Below are positions 28,926-37,110 of a DNA stretch of 64,000 bases, one piece after another. The DNA lies in contig NZ_CP012836.1 in assembly GCF_001593605.1 (NCBI RefSeq), forward strand, positions 1,488,001-1,552,000, in the 5' to 3' direction. The DNA comes from Algoriphagus sanaruensis (lineage in GTDB: Bacteria; Bacteroidota; Bacteroidia; Cytophagales; Cyclobacteriaceae). A program made the translations under genes and the position numbers. The notes under the pieces were generated by a model. That model saw only the letters and a program-made list of their open reading frames with translations, made no database searches and was not told where the DNA came from. The number at the start of each line of letters is the position of its first letter. Position 1 is the stretch's first letter.

Positions 28926-28999
28926 TTTTAATGTTTATAATTTAATCAAAAAGTGTAGATTTGGATATGGGAAGTGGCGGAAGTTGTCGGGGTAAAAAA

Positions 29000-29175
29000 A
29001 GATATGCTTCGCGAGATAAGGAGATATGCAATGCGAGATAGGGTCTATTTGATGCAGTCATATCTTGAAAATAGCTGCGCAGCTGTCTTGAAAAATGAAG
29101 ATATGCTTCGCGAGATAGTGACTATCTGACGAAGTTTTATCTTGAAAATATCTGCTTAGCTGTCTTGAAAAATAA
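29000..29175. repeat. Tandem 77-bp repeats with a 19-bp core, left flank
   Basis: A partial copy of the core (AGATATGCTTCGCGAGATA, about 29000-29018) is followed by two full tandem 77-bp units (29022-29098 and 29099-29175). The units align without gaps and differ at about 13 of 74 compared bases. Each ends in an internal inverted structure around AGCTG and a TATCTTGAAAA / TGTCTTGAAAA pair. They lie left of the four-helix-bundle gene. The core recurs in inverted form on its right side. Confidence 0.85.
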
Positions 29176-29208
29176 TTGTATAGTATTGATTTTTAATCTG
29201 TTATAGCT

Positions 29209-29601
29209 GTGAATGAAAAATCGAAGTATATCCCGCTCAAAGAATTGACGATCTATAAATTGGCAAGGGAATTATCCGCTAAGGCTTGGCTGATTTACGA
29301 GAGGTTGGGATATCATCAGCGTAAAACTTGGGGAGACCAAATGTTGGAGGCAATCGATTCTGTAGGGGCAAATATTGCGGAGGGGTATGCTAGATACCAT
29401 TTTCTGGAGAGGATTAGATTTTATTATATCTCAAGAGCCTCACTATCTGAGGGTATGGATCACTGGATTGATCTTGGGTTTGAACGAGGAATCGTTGCAA
29501 AAGAAGAGCACCTAACGATGTTTTCGATCGCGAAAAATTTACAGATTAAATTAAATGGGCAGATAAAAACGACCTATGAGGCCAAGAAGGATTTAGGATA
29601 G
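29209..29601 (+). CDS. Four-helix-bundle protein, S23/IVP family (TIGR02436-like)
   Basis: A 130-residue helical protein of the S23-ribosomal / intervening-sequence type. Signature residues are DQMLEAIDSVGANIAEGYAR at about 45-64, followed by RIRFYYISRASLSEGMDHW. It resembles the family that includes Avd, the diversity-generating-retroelement accessory protein, but no reverse transcriptase is here. Translation must begin at GTG, since a stop lies five codons upstream. It sits alone inside a repeat island between dinB and a repressor gene. The function of such stand-alone genes is unknown. Confidence 0.9.
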   Translation: MNEKSKYIPLKELTIYKLARELSAKAWLIYERLGYHQRKTWGDQMLEAIDSVGANIAEGYARYHFLERIRFYYISRASLSEGMDHWIDLGFERGIVAKEEHLTMFSIAKNLQIKLNGQIKTTYEAKKDLG

Positions 29602-29609
29602 TGTCAGAC

Positions 29610-29739
29610 TATCTCGTGTAGCATATCTTCATTTTTATCTCGGCTTTAGCCATATCTTAAAAAAATATCTCTCACAGCGTATCTCCTCAAATATCTCAGC
29701 TTTAGCTATATCTTAAAATCTATCTCGCGCAGCATATCT
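29610..29739. repeat. Tandem 56-bp repeats with alternating A/B elements, right flank
   Basis: Three A elements (TATCTCGYGYAGCATATCT form: 29610-29628, 29666-29684, 29721-29739) alternate with two B elements (TATCTCGGCTTTAGCCATATC form: 29636-29658, 29692-29714). The period is 55-56 bp. The A element is the inverted counterpart of the left-flank core. Each element is itself near-palindromic and could fold as a small hairpin. The array ends 11 bp before the ATG of the LexA-like gene. Confidence 0.87.
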
Positions 29740-29750
29740 CAAAAATATCA

Positions 29751-30446
29751 ATGTCATTAAATAGCAACTTAAAATTCCTTCGAAAAAAAAGAGGCCTGAC
29801 TCAGCAGGAACTGGCTGATAGTTTGAAGATTACCCGTTCCAAATTGGCGGGTTATGAACTCAACATTACGCCAACTTTGGATACTTTGGTTCGGATTGCA
29901 GCTTACTTCAATGTCTCTTTGGATATTTTGGTCAAAGAGAATCTGACAGCCTACTCTGAATACAAACTCCGCGAACTTCTTGAGACAGACCAGTTTCTCC
30001 GAGGACGAAAGCTTCGGATTCTCTCTACCACGGTAGATGCCGAAGGACGCGAACTGATCGAGGTAGTGTCCCAACGGGCGAAGGCCAGTTATCTGGCGGG
30101 TTTTGCCGATCCGGAGTTTATTTCCGAGTTGCCTAGATTTTCGCTTCCGTTTCTTCCCATGGATAAAAAGCATCGGGTTTTTCAGGTGGATGGGGATTCC
30201 ATGCTGCCAATTCCTGACGGAGCTTGGATTGTGTGTGAATACGTGGATGACTGGATGGCGATCAAAGACGGAGAGCGATACGTGATCGTCACCGAGCAGG
30301 ATGGGGTGACTTTCAAAATCGCCTACAATAAAATTAAATCAGAGCAGAAGTTATTGCTTTGCTCGGCTAATCCAATCTATGTTCCCTTCGAAGTCGATAT
30401 TGAGCAGGTGAGGGAAGTGTGGCGGTATCGACTCGCTATGAGTTAA
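29751..30446 (+). CDS. LexA-like repressor: XRE helix-turn-helix plus S24 self-cleaving domain
   Basis: A 231-residue protein. An XRE/Cro-type HTH lies at residues 6-60 (LTQQELADSLKITRSKLAGYE). A C-terminal S24 peptidase domain has Ser150 in GDSMLP and Lys189 in VTFKIAY. An Ala116-Gly117 bond in YLAGFAD lies ahead of the domain. The spacing (34 residues from cleavage site to Ser, 39 from Ser to Lys) is close to E. coli LexA (35 and 37). It should repress target genes until DNA damage induces autocleavage. It is transcribed away from dinB with repeats filling its upstream region. Confidence 0.9.
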   Translation: MSLNSNLKFLRKKRGLTQQELADSLKITRSKLAGYELNITPTLDTLVRIAAYFNVSLDILVKENLTAYSEYKLRELLETDQFLRGRKLRILSTTVDAEGRELIEVVSQRAKASYLAGFADPEFISELPRFSLPFLPMDKKHRVFQVDGDSMLPIPDGAWIVCEYVDDWMAIKDGERYVIVTEQDGVTFKIAYNKIKSEQKLLLCSANPIYVPFEVDIEQVREVWRYRLAMS

Positions 30447-30539
30447 TTAATAGCCAATTATCAATTCTTGAGCAGGAGTCTGCTTGATTAATAAGTTTGT
30501 TCATTTGAACTGAACACTGTTACTCTTTACTGAGATTAT

Positions 30540-31052
30540 CTACTTATCCTCCAATTCCACGATCACTTCGATTTCGACAGCCATATTATTAGGCAGGGCC
30601 GCTACCCCTATGGCAGAGCGAGCGTGTTTTCCTTTTTCTCCAAAAACTTCCACCATCAAATCTGAAAACCCATTAATCACGGCAGGATGTGCAGTGAAAT
30701 CTGGAGCGGAATTGACCATTCCCAAGACTTTAACAAATTGCTTGATTCGGCTTAGATCTCCTGTGGCAGCTTTGAGGACCGCGATGATTTCCAGCCCGGT
30801 AAGCCTTGCAGCTTCATAGCCTTGTTCTTTGCTTAAGTCTTCTCCTACTTTACCAAACATATCCGGCCCATTTCCTGCCAAAAATAACAAGTTGCCTACC
30901 TGCCTCCATTTCACATAATTGGCTAAAGGCTGGCTTACTTCTGGAATTTCCAATCCAAGTTGTTTGAGTTTTTCTTCTGGAGTCTGTGCAAATGATGACC
31001 AGCTCAAGCAAATTGAAAATAAGAAGACTAAAAGAACTTTGATGTTTTTCAT
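30540..31052 (-). CDS. Exported RidA/YjgF-family protein
   Basis: A 170-residue protein with a signal peptide (cleavage near SSFAQ, residue 23) and a RidA-like fold: LANYVKWRQVGNLLFLAGNGP and the C-terminal HARSAIGVAALPNNMAVEIEV. Cytosolic RidA hydrolyses reactive enamine/imine intermediates. The conserved active-site Arg is present in the HARSAIGV segment. Export to the periplasm is unusual for the family's known role. It is a single leftward gene; no terminator is evident. Confidence 0.88.
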   Translation of the reverse strand: MKNIKVLLVFLFSICLSWSSFAQTPEEKLKQLGLEIPEVSQPLANYVKWRQVGNLLFLAGNGPDMFGKVGEDLSKEQGYEAARLTGLEIIAVLKAATGDLSRIKQFVKVLGMVNSAPDFTAHPAVINGFSDLMVEVFGEKGKHARSAIGVAALPNNMAVEIEVIVELEDK

Positions 31053-31298
31053 TTGGACTTGTTTTTTATTCTAAGCTAATGGATTCCTATAAATAATTCG
31101 GCTTTTTCTGAATCATCCTGGTCATAAAATCAGTGCTTGAATTGGCTGTGTTGGATTATTAGAAAATAGGGCCATTATGCCATTTTTTAAATTCTAATTC
31201 ATCAAAAAGCTAATTCTTGTCATCTTATTCGCTGATCTATAGCACGAAATAATCTATTGTAATTAAGGAACTTAGTCAAGTACAAAATCCTCATAGCC

Positions 31299-32123
31299 AT
31301 GAAAACGATTGTTGTTCCTTTTGACTTTTCTCCCTACTCACTTGCTGCACTAAAGACTGCTCAGCGGATCAGTGTAAAGAATCATGCAAAGGTTATTTGC
31401 GTGACGGTTATTCCATCTGAATTAGACTGGGATTTGCTTTCTGAAGAAGCCAAACTCAAGCATCAAGAGTTGATTGATGAGCGGGAAGAGGCCTTACAAG
31501 TATTGCCAGATTATATTCGACAAGTGGCCCCAGCTAAGGCTCCCATTGATTTGGTGGTCAAAATCGGTGTCCCTAGCGAGCAAATTCTCAGAGTTGCTGA
31601 ACAAAATCAGGCAGATCTGATCCTGATTGGTGCCTATGGAAAAGGGTTTAAAGATGGAAACTTCCTTGGTTCTAACCTGCAAAAAGTATTGCGAAATTCT
31701 TGTTGCGCAGTACTCGCAGTCAAGGAAGCCTTAGATGGCAATGCTTTCCGAAAAATTGCCTTTGCGACTGTTTTTAATCCCTCAGGTAAAGAGGCTTTTG
31801 AGAAAATCCTACCCCTAGCTAAAGCATTTAAATCCTCCATTCATTTGTTATTTGTCAATACACCCGAACACTTTACCAACTCGGCTGTATCCGATGCGCA
31901 AATGGCAGAATTTATAAAAGGCAACGAACAGTTTGTGATTCATAAGCAAGTTTACAATCACAAAGAAGCTGAACAGGGGATCATGGAGTTTTGTGAAAAA
32001 GAAGGGATCAAATTGGTAGGCTTAGTTTCGGGAAATAGAAAACATGCCTCCTCTTATGTCATCGGGACTACCGAGACCTTGATTTATAAATCTGACTTGG
32101 GAGTGTTGAGCTTGAATAAATAA
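31299..32123 (+). CDS. Tandem universal stress protein
   Basis: A 274-residue cytoplasmic protein made of two UspA domains. The first (1-145) starts KTIVVPFDFSPYSLAALKTA and carries GAYGKGFKDGNFLGSN, the ATP-binding G-loop of UspFG-type members. The second (about 150-274) is more diverged, with GNRKHASSYVIGTTE. Such proteins are made in stress or growth arrest; the ligand is unproven. It converges on the outer-membrane gene with only 4 bp between the stop codons. Confidence 0.9.
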   Translation: MKTIVVPFDFSPYSLAALKTAQRISVKNHAKVICVTVIPSELDWDLLSEEAKLKHQELIDEREEALQVLPDYIRQVAPAKAPIDLVVKIGVPSEQILRVAEQNQADLILIGAYGKGFKDGNFLGSNLQKVLRNSCCAVLAVKEALDGNAFRKIAFATVFNPSGKEAFEKILPLAKAFKSSIHLLFVNTPEHFTNSAVSDAQMAEFIKGNEQFVIHKQVYNHKEAEQGIMEFCEKEGIKLVGLVSGNRKHASSYVIGTTETLIYKSDLGVLSLNK

Positions 32124-32127
32124 AGGC

Positions 32128-33051
32128 TTACCAGAATCGGAATCGTTTCTCGTAGATTCTGTTTCTGAAAATCCAGTTGTCCAGAATGTCTTCCGAAAGG
32201 TAGATCTCCAGCCCGACATTAAAGGTTAAATATCCGTCGTATCGGTGTTGGAGGCCAGATCCACGTCGGATTCTGCCATTATTTTGAAGGATTTTCTGGA
32301 CATCTGGCATACCGTTTTCATCCATGAAATTTGGATTTCGGATCGCTAGACGAAGGCGGTCAGGATTGGCACCGGTCACGTAATCATCGACTAGGTCTAA
32401 GTAAAATTCCTTCACATTGTAGGCCGAGATATCATCCATGTAGTCGGTTAATGTGTATCGGTAATTTCCCTCAAATTTCAAGTCCATGTACACATTTAGC
32501 TTGTACTTGAAACCAAGTCCCATCGGAAATACGATGATGTATTTTTCGTAGGGGTTATTCTCGAGTTGAAGTGGGCGAAGATCTACCCATCGACCGTCAA
32601 GTTGAGCTTGAGGATTATTCGTAGACATACCTAACCCAGCAAAAATATAGGGGTTCCAAAGGTGACGAGTGATGTTGTTAAGTTTTACCGGGTGAAAATA
32701 ATATTCAATGATCCCAGCGGCTTCCCAGTTTTTTGCCTGAAAAGAAAGATTCCGAGGTGTTCGATAGGCTCGTGGATCAGATGGAGGATCAGATCCCGAC
32801 ATCTTGTAATAGGTGCCTTGCACCCGGGCTCTCATGTGAGTGCCGAAGGTGTAATTCACTGCGAAATTGGCATTCCAGTCGGGTTGTACCCCTTCATTGT
32901 ATTTCCAAAATGAATACAATTCGCCAAAATATTGGGTTGGGCCTATACTGGCCGAAATGGACCATGGCTCCTCAAAACGGTAACGATAGAAGCTCTGGGA
33001 ATGTGCATTCCAAGAAATCAAAAACACCAACACTACCAGTAATCGTCTCAT
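32128..33051 (-). CDS. Outer-membrane beta-barrel protein, DUF6089-like
   Basis: About 307 residues from the chosen start MRRLLVVL, which begins a signal peptide cleaved near AHSQS. The longer frame would add 14 residues and overlap the mscS gene. The mature part alternates beta strands with aromatic ends, starting WSISASIGPTQYFGELYSFW, and ends in a Phe/Trp C-terminus (KRFRFW) typical of outer-membrane barrels. It resembles small Bacteroidota porin-like proteins of the DUF6089 type. The function is unknown. It is downstream of mscS on the same strand. Confidence 0.8.
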   Translation of the reverse strand: MRRLLVVLVFLISWNAHSQSFYRYRFEEPWSISASIGPTQYFGELYSFWKYNEGVQPDWNANFAVNYTFGTHMRARVQGTYYKMSGSDPPSDPRAYRTPRNLSFQAKNWEAAGIIEYYFHPVKLNNITRHLWNPYIFAGLGMSTNNPQAQLDGRWVDLRPLQLENNPYEKYIIVFPMGLGFKYKLNVYMDLKFEGNYRYTLTDYMDDISAYNVKEFYLDLVDDYVTGANPDRLRLAIRNPNFMDENGMPDVQKILQNNGRIRRGSGLQHRYDGYLTFNVGLEIYLSEDILDNWIFRNRIYEKRFRFW

Positions 33052-33089
33052 TTCTATCCTTTTCGGAAAAAATCTTACTCTAAATTTAG

Positions 33090-33977
33090 TCAAATATTAG
33101 GTGTTTTTGGCAGATTTTCAAATCCTGTGCGAAGGTGTAAGTCTCGCTGAGGAAATGGGATCTCAATATTTTCCTCAGCAAACCTCCTGAAAATCTCATA
33201 ATACAGTTCACTTCGGAGCACTTTTGGTTTGTTGACATACGAGGTTGTCCAGACTCTTAGATTGAAATTGATGCTATTGTCTCCATAGCTGTCAAACAGC
33301 ACATCGCTTTCGGGACTTCTTAATACTCCTGGATTTGAATTTGCTACTTCGAGTAAAATCCGCTTTACTTTTTCTGGGTTTTCTTTGTAGGAAACACCGA
33401 CAGGAAAGTTAAACCGAATCCGATGTTCATTATGCGACCAATTGATCACTTCACTGTCGATAAACTTACTGTTCGGGACAATGATGCTGATATTATCGTT
33501 GGTAATAATGGTGGTGGCCCGTGAGGATATTTTTACCACATCGCCATTTACTTCACCAACTTCTATTCGATCGCCTACTTTGATGGGTTGCTCAAATAGG
33601 ATGATCAAACCCGAAATAAAGTTGTTGGTGATGTTTTGAAGTCCAAAACCTATCCCAACACCTATGGCACCTGCAAGGACTCCAAAAGCACTTAGGTCGA
33701 TGCCATTGGTCTGAAGGATGGAAAAGATTCCGGCTAACACCAAAATATATTTCACGATGGTGCCAATTGACTCTCTTGTACCAATAGCAATGTCTCGTTT
33801 GGTCAAGATTTTATTGACCAAAATTCTTCTGATCCATTCAGAACCCACAAAAAGTACCGTAAACGAAATCGCTAAGGTAAGTAGGAGTGCAAGGGTTAAC
33901 TTGGAGTCACCAAGTTTAAGCAAAGGCTGATTGATTAACTTTTCCAGCCATTCCAGAAAATCAGTTGGGTTTTCCAT
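33090..33977 (-). CDS. Small-conductance mechanosensitive channel (MscS family)
   Basis: A 295-residue inner-membrane channel that opens under tension to release solutes. Three N-terminal membrane segments lie at about residues 25-47, 70-90 and 100-125. The pore helix reads GAIGVGIGFGLQNITNNFISG, followed by the MscS beta domain (IKVGDRIEV, VVKISSRATTI, IIVPNSKF). The C-terminal alpha/beta cage completes it. The length matches MscS (286). It is the first gene of a leftward pair with the outer-membrane protein. Confidence 0.94.
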   Translation of the reverse strand: MENPTDFLEWLEKLINQPLLKLGDSKLTLALLLTLAISFTVLFVGSEWIRRILVNKILTKRDIAIGTRESIGTIVKYILVLAGIFSILQTNGIDLSAFGVLAGAIGVGIGFGLQNITNNFISGLIILFEQPIKVGDRIEVGEVNGDVVKISSRATTIITNDNISIIVPNSKFIDSEVINWSHNEHRIRFNFPVGVSYKENPEKVKRILLEVANSNPGVLRSPESDVLFDSYGDNSINFNLRVWTTSYVNKPKVLRSELYYEIFRRFAEENIEIPFPQRDLHLRTGFENLPKTPNI

Positions 33978-34139
33978 GTGGTAGTTTACTTTTCAAGTAA
34001 GAGGCGGAATTAAAGTGTTAAAACTAAATAGAAAATCTGCCAATTTGAAATTTTATTTCACTCTGTAATTAAAATCAATAGATAATATGGTTTGAAATCT
34101 TATCCAAGTTCGGTTTTAAAACAATTGATTGAATTTCTT

Positions 34140-34147
34140 TAATTTTG
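34140..34147 (+). promoter_or_regulatory. Candidate -7 element close to a start codon
   Basis: TAATTTTG fits TANNTTTG and ends 4 bp before the ATG of the GNAT-nitrilase gene. If used, the mRNA would be leaderless or nearly so. No TTG at ideal -33 spacing is seen, so it is tentative. Confidence 0.35.
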
Positions 34148-34151
34148 AGGT

Positions 34152-35693
34152 ATGAGTAAGCAACGAGAAGAATTAGAACATCGGCTCAGACTTCGAAATA
34201 TCAAACTTTCGGATTATGAAGATATCCGCGAGATCATGGTTTCGATCTACAAAAATCAAGGTGGAGCATGGACCAAGGCCGAACTTAAAAATCAGCTTAA
34301 GGCGTTTCCTGAAGGCCAGATTTGTATCGAGGATAACGGCAAAGTTATCGCTGCAGCATTGAGTATCATTGTAGATTATGCCAAGTTTGGAGATAATCAT
34401 ACTTATGATGAAATCACCGGATATGGAAAGTTTGATACCCATGATCCAGATGGAGATACGCTTTATGGGACGGATATTTTTGTTCATTCCGAATACCGAG
34501 GAATGCGTCTAGGTCGTCGTTTGTACGATGCTCGAAAAGAACTCTGTGAAAATCTAAACTTGCGTTCAATTATCGCTGGAGGAAGGATTCCTGGATACTT
34601 CAAGTATGCAGATGAGATGACTCCTAGGAAATACATCGACTTTGTAAAGAATCGAGAAATCTTTGATCCCGTATTGTCTTTTCAGCTCGCGAATGAATTT
34701 CACGTTCGAAAGGTCATCACCAAGTATTTGCCGGAAGACACGGATTCTCGGGCTTATGCTACCCTTTTGGAGTGGATCAATATCTATTACGAAAAGGATG
34801 AAAAACTCATCGGGAACAAAAAATCAATTGTTCGTCTTGGGCTTGTCCAATGGAAAATGAGAAGATTTTCCAATGTGGACGATTTGATGCAACAGGTGGA
34901 GTTTTTCGTGGATACGGTCTCCGGGTATAAGTCCGATTTTTGCCTTCTTCCTGAGTTTTTCAATGCACCGATGCTGGCGGAATTTAATGATATGGATGCC
35001 TCTGAGGCCATCCGGAATCTAGCTGACTATACCAATGAAATCGTCTCTCGGATGAGTGAGCTCGCAGTTTCATATAACGTGAATATCATTGCCGGATCCA
35101 TGCCTGAATATGACGGTAAAAAACTGCGAAACGTATCCTATCTCTGCCGAAGAGATGGAACCATGGACAAGCAATACAAACTACACATCACTCCAGATGA
35201 ACAGGCGTATTGGGGCCTTCAAGGAGGAAATGGAATCAATGTATTTGATACAGACGCTGGTCGTATCGGAATTTTGATTTGTTATGATGTGGAATTCCCT
35301 GAACTCGGGCGAATTCTCGCAGAACAAGAAATGGATATTCTTTTCGTGCCCTTCTGGACGGATACCAAAAATGCATTCCTTCGGGTCAATACCTGTGCAA
35401 AAGCTCGGGCAATCGAAAATGAATGTTATGTAGCAATTACCGGTTCGGTAGGTAACCTTCCTAAAGTTGAAAACATGGATATTCAATATTCACAGGCAGC
35501 TATTTTCTCTCCTTCGGATTTTTCATTTCCACATGATGCTACAGTTGCAATGGCATCCGAAAATGCAGAAACAACCATCGTGGCCGATGTGGATTTAGAC
35601 CTATTAACCAAACAGCGAAAGGCGGGAAGTGTCCGGAATCTCGAACAACGACGCCTTGATCTCTATTCAATTCAATGGAAACAGAAGAAATAA
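34152..35693 (+). CDS. GNAT acetyltransferase - nitrilase-family fusion
   Basis: A 513-residue two-domain protein. Residues about 12-200 form a GNAT N-acetyltransferase (SEYRGMRLGRRLYDARKEL as the acetyl-CoA site). Residues about 225-505 form a carbon-nitrogen hydrolase with the full catalytic triad Glu268 (LLPEFF), Lys343 (DKQYKLHI) and Cys377 (ILICYDVEFPE). This fusion occurs in several bacterial phyla; its substrate is undefined. It is the first gene of a run with kdsC, kdsA and an L,D-transpeptidase; kdsC starts inside its last codons. Confidence 0.93.
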   Translation: MSKQREELEHRLRLRNIKLSDYEDIREIMVSIYKNQGGAWTKAELKNQLKAFPEGQICIEDNGKVIAAALSIIVDYAKFGDNHTYDEITGYGKFDTHDPDGDTLYGTDIFVHSEYRGMRLGRRLYDARKELCENLNLRSIIAGGRIPGYFKYADEMTPRKYIDFVKNREIFDPVLSFQLANEFHVRKVITKYLPEDTDSRAYATLLEWINIYYEKDEKLIGNKKSIVRLGLVQWKMRRFSNVDDLMQQVEFFVDTVSGYKSDFCLLPEFFNAPMLAEFNDMDASEAIRNLADYTNEIVSRMSELAVSYNVNIIAGSMPEYDGKKLRNVSYLCRRDGTMDKQYKLHITPDEQAYWGLQGGNGINVFDTDAGRIGILICYDVEFPELGRILAEQEMDILFVPFWTDTKNAFLRVNTCAKARAIENECYVAITGSVGNLPKVENMDIQYSQAAIFSPSDFSFPHDATVAMASENAETTIVADVDLDLLTKQRKAGSVRNLEQRRLDLYSIQWKQKK

Positions 35694-36247
35694 TAAATGC
35701 CTACCTGGCACATGTATCTCAGGAGGTGTTTTCTAAAGCGACTCAAATCAAAGTTTTGATTACGGATATCGATGGCGTACTCACCGATGGGGGAATCATT
35801 TACGATGACTTAGGTACAGAGTATAAAAAGTATCAAGTAAAGGATGGACAGATCGTTCAGCACCTGAAAAAGGCGGGTTTCCTCGTCGGAGCAATTACTG
35901 GCCGAGCTTCACAAGTAGTAGAAAATCGTTGCGAGGAACTCCGATTTGATTTTCATTACCATGGAGTGAAAGACAAATGGAAGAAACTGGGAGAAATCCT
36001 GGAAACAATGGAGATTACCCTTGAAGAAGTGGCGTACTTAGGAGATGATATCATTGATTTACCGATCCTCACAAGAGTCGGATTGGCAATCAGTCCGTCG
36101 GATGCCTTGCCATATGTCAAGTCGGCTTGCCATTATGTTTCTCCAATCAAAGGAGGGGAAGGCGTTTTTCGGGAAGTTGGGGATATTTTGCTTCATGCCA
36201 AAGGCCATCTCGTTCCATTAATTGAAAATTTATCCAAAAAAGAATGA
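35675..36247 (+). CDS. kdsC: KDO-8-phosphate phosphatase
   Basis: A 190-residue HAD phosphatase of the C0 (cap-less) type that makes free KDO for lipid A core. The nucleophile Asp31 and acid/base Asp33 lie in TDIDGVLTDGG, with ITGR and GDDIIDLPIL for phosphate and Mg2+ binding. The ATG start overlaps the upstream fusion gene by 19 bp; no later Met gives a full N-terminus. The end overlaps kdsA by 4 bp, so both KDO steps are translated together. Confidence 0.93.
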   Translation: METEEIINAYLAHVSQEVFSKATQIKVLITDIDGVLTDGGIIYDDLGTEYKKYQVKDGQIVQHLKKAGFLVGAITGRASQVVENRCEELRFDFHYHGVKDKWKKLGEILETMEITLEEVAYLGDDIIDLPILTRVGLAISPSDALPYVKSACHYVSPIKGGEGVFREVGDILLHAKGHLVPLIENLSKKE

Positions 36248-37095
36248 TTCAACGAAATACACAACCGATGCATATTCGAGACGGCGTCGTCTTGGGGTCA
36301 GATAAGCCGGTACTTTTTGCAGGTCCTTGCGCTGTGGAGAGTTTCGATATCTGTTTGGAAATCGGGACCAAAGTAAAAGCATGGGCTGATGAACATGGAT
36401 TTTCCTATGTTTTCAAGGCTTCGTTTGATAAGGCTAATCGGACTTCCTCTTCTTCATTTCGTAGTATCGGGATGGACAAATCGTTAGAGGTTTTGCAGCG
36501 TGTAGGAAAGACTTTGAATATTCCATTGGTGACGGATATCCATGAAAGTTATCAAGCTGCTGAAGTTGCTGAGGTAGTAGACGTCCTACAAATTCCAGCA
36601 TTTCTTTGCCGCCAAACGGACTTGCTTCTTGCTGCGGCAGAGACAGGAAAGGCTGTGAAAATCAAAAGAGGTCAGTTTATGGCACCCGAGGACATGCAAT
36701 ATGCCGTTAAAAAAGTGCGGGCAGCAGGGAATGATAATGTTTGCTTGACTGAGCGAGGATTTTCTTTGGGGTATCATAATTTGGTTGTGGACATGAGAGG
36801 ACTTCCGATTATGCGTCAGTTTGCACCTGTGGTGTTTGACATTACGCATTCGGTGCAGCAACCTGGAGGCCAGGGAGGAACAAGTGGAGGTCAGCGGGAA
36901 TTTGCGCCTTTTTTGGCTAGGGCAGCAGCAGCAACTGGGATTGATGGGTTTTTTATCGAAACCCACCCTGAGCCATCTAAAGCGTTGAGTGATGGACCAA
37001 ATTTGATTCCACTTCATCGAATGGGTGATTTCCTGGAAATGCTAAAAGCAGCATGGACCTTAGGAAGAACCTACCAAAGTTTTGAGATTGAATAA
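36244..37095 (+). CDS. kdsA: KDO-8-phosphate synthase
   Basis: A 283-residue aldolase-type enzyme that condenses phosphoenolpyruvate with arabinose 5-phosphate in LPS core synthesis. Family motifs: FAGPCAVES (near 25), FKASFDKANRTS, the PEP site KRGQFMAPEDM, and FDITHSVQQPGG with the C-terminal HPEPSKALSDGPN. The length and all motifs are standard. It is coupled to kdsC by a 4-bp overlap. Confidence 0.96.
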   Translation: MIQRNTQPMHIRDGVVLGSDKPVLFAGPCAVESFDICLEIGTKVKAWADEHGFSYVFKASFDKANRTSSSSFRSIGMDKSLEVLQRVGKTLNIPLVTDIHESYQAAEVAEVVDVLQIPAFLCRQTDLLLAAAETGKAVKIKRGQFMAPEDMQYAVKKVRAAGNDNVCLTERGFSLGYHNLVVDMRGLPIMRQFAPVVFDITHSVQQPGGQGGTSGGQREFAPFLARAAAATGIDGFFIETHPEPSKALSDGPNLIPLHRMGDFLEMLKAAWTLGRTYQSFEIE

Positions 37096-37110
37096 AAACT
37101 GAAATAGTAT

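Noticed and set aside
29000..29739. CRISPR array
   Set aside because: Repeats are tandem with short degenerate gaps and lack regular unique spacers; no cas genes are near.
29000..30446. Diversity-generating retroelement
   Set aside because: The four-helix protein resembles Avd, but no reverse transcriptase or template/variable repeat pair is present.
36586..37017. 143-codon minus-strand frame in kdsA
   Set aside because: Antisense shadow of a gene with complete KdsA motifs; composition is Cys/His-rich and not protein-like.
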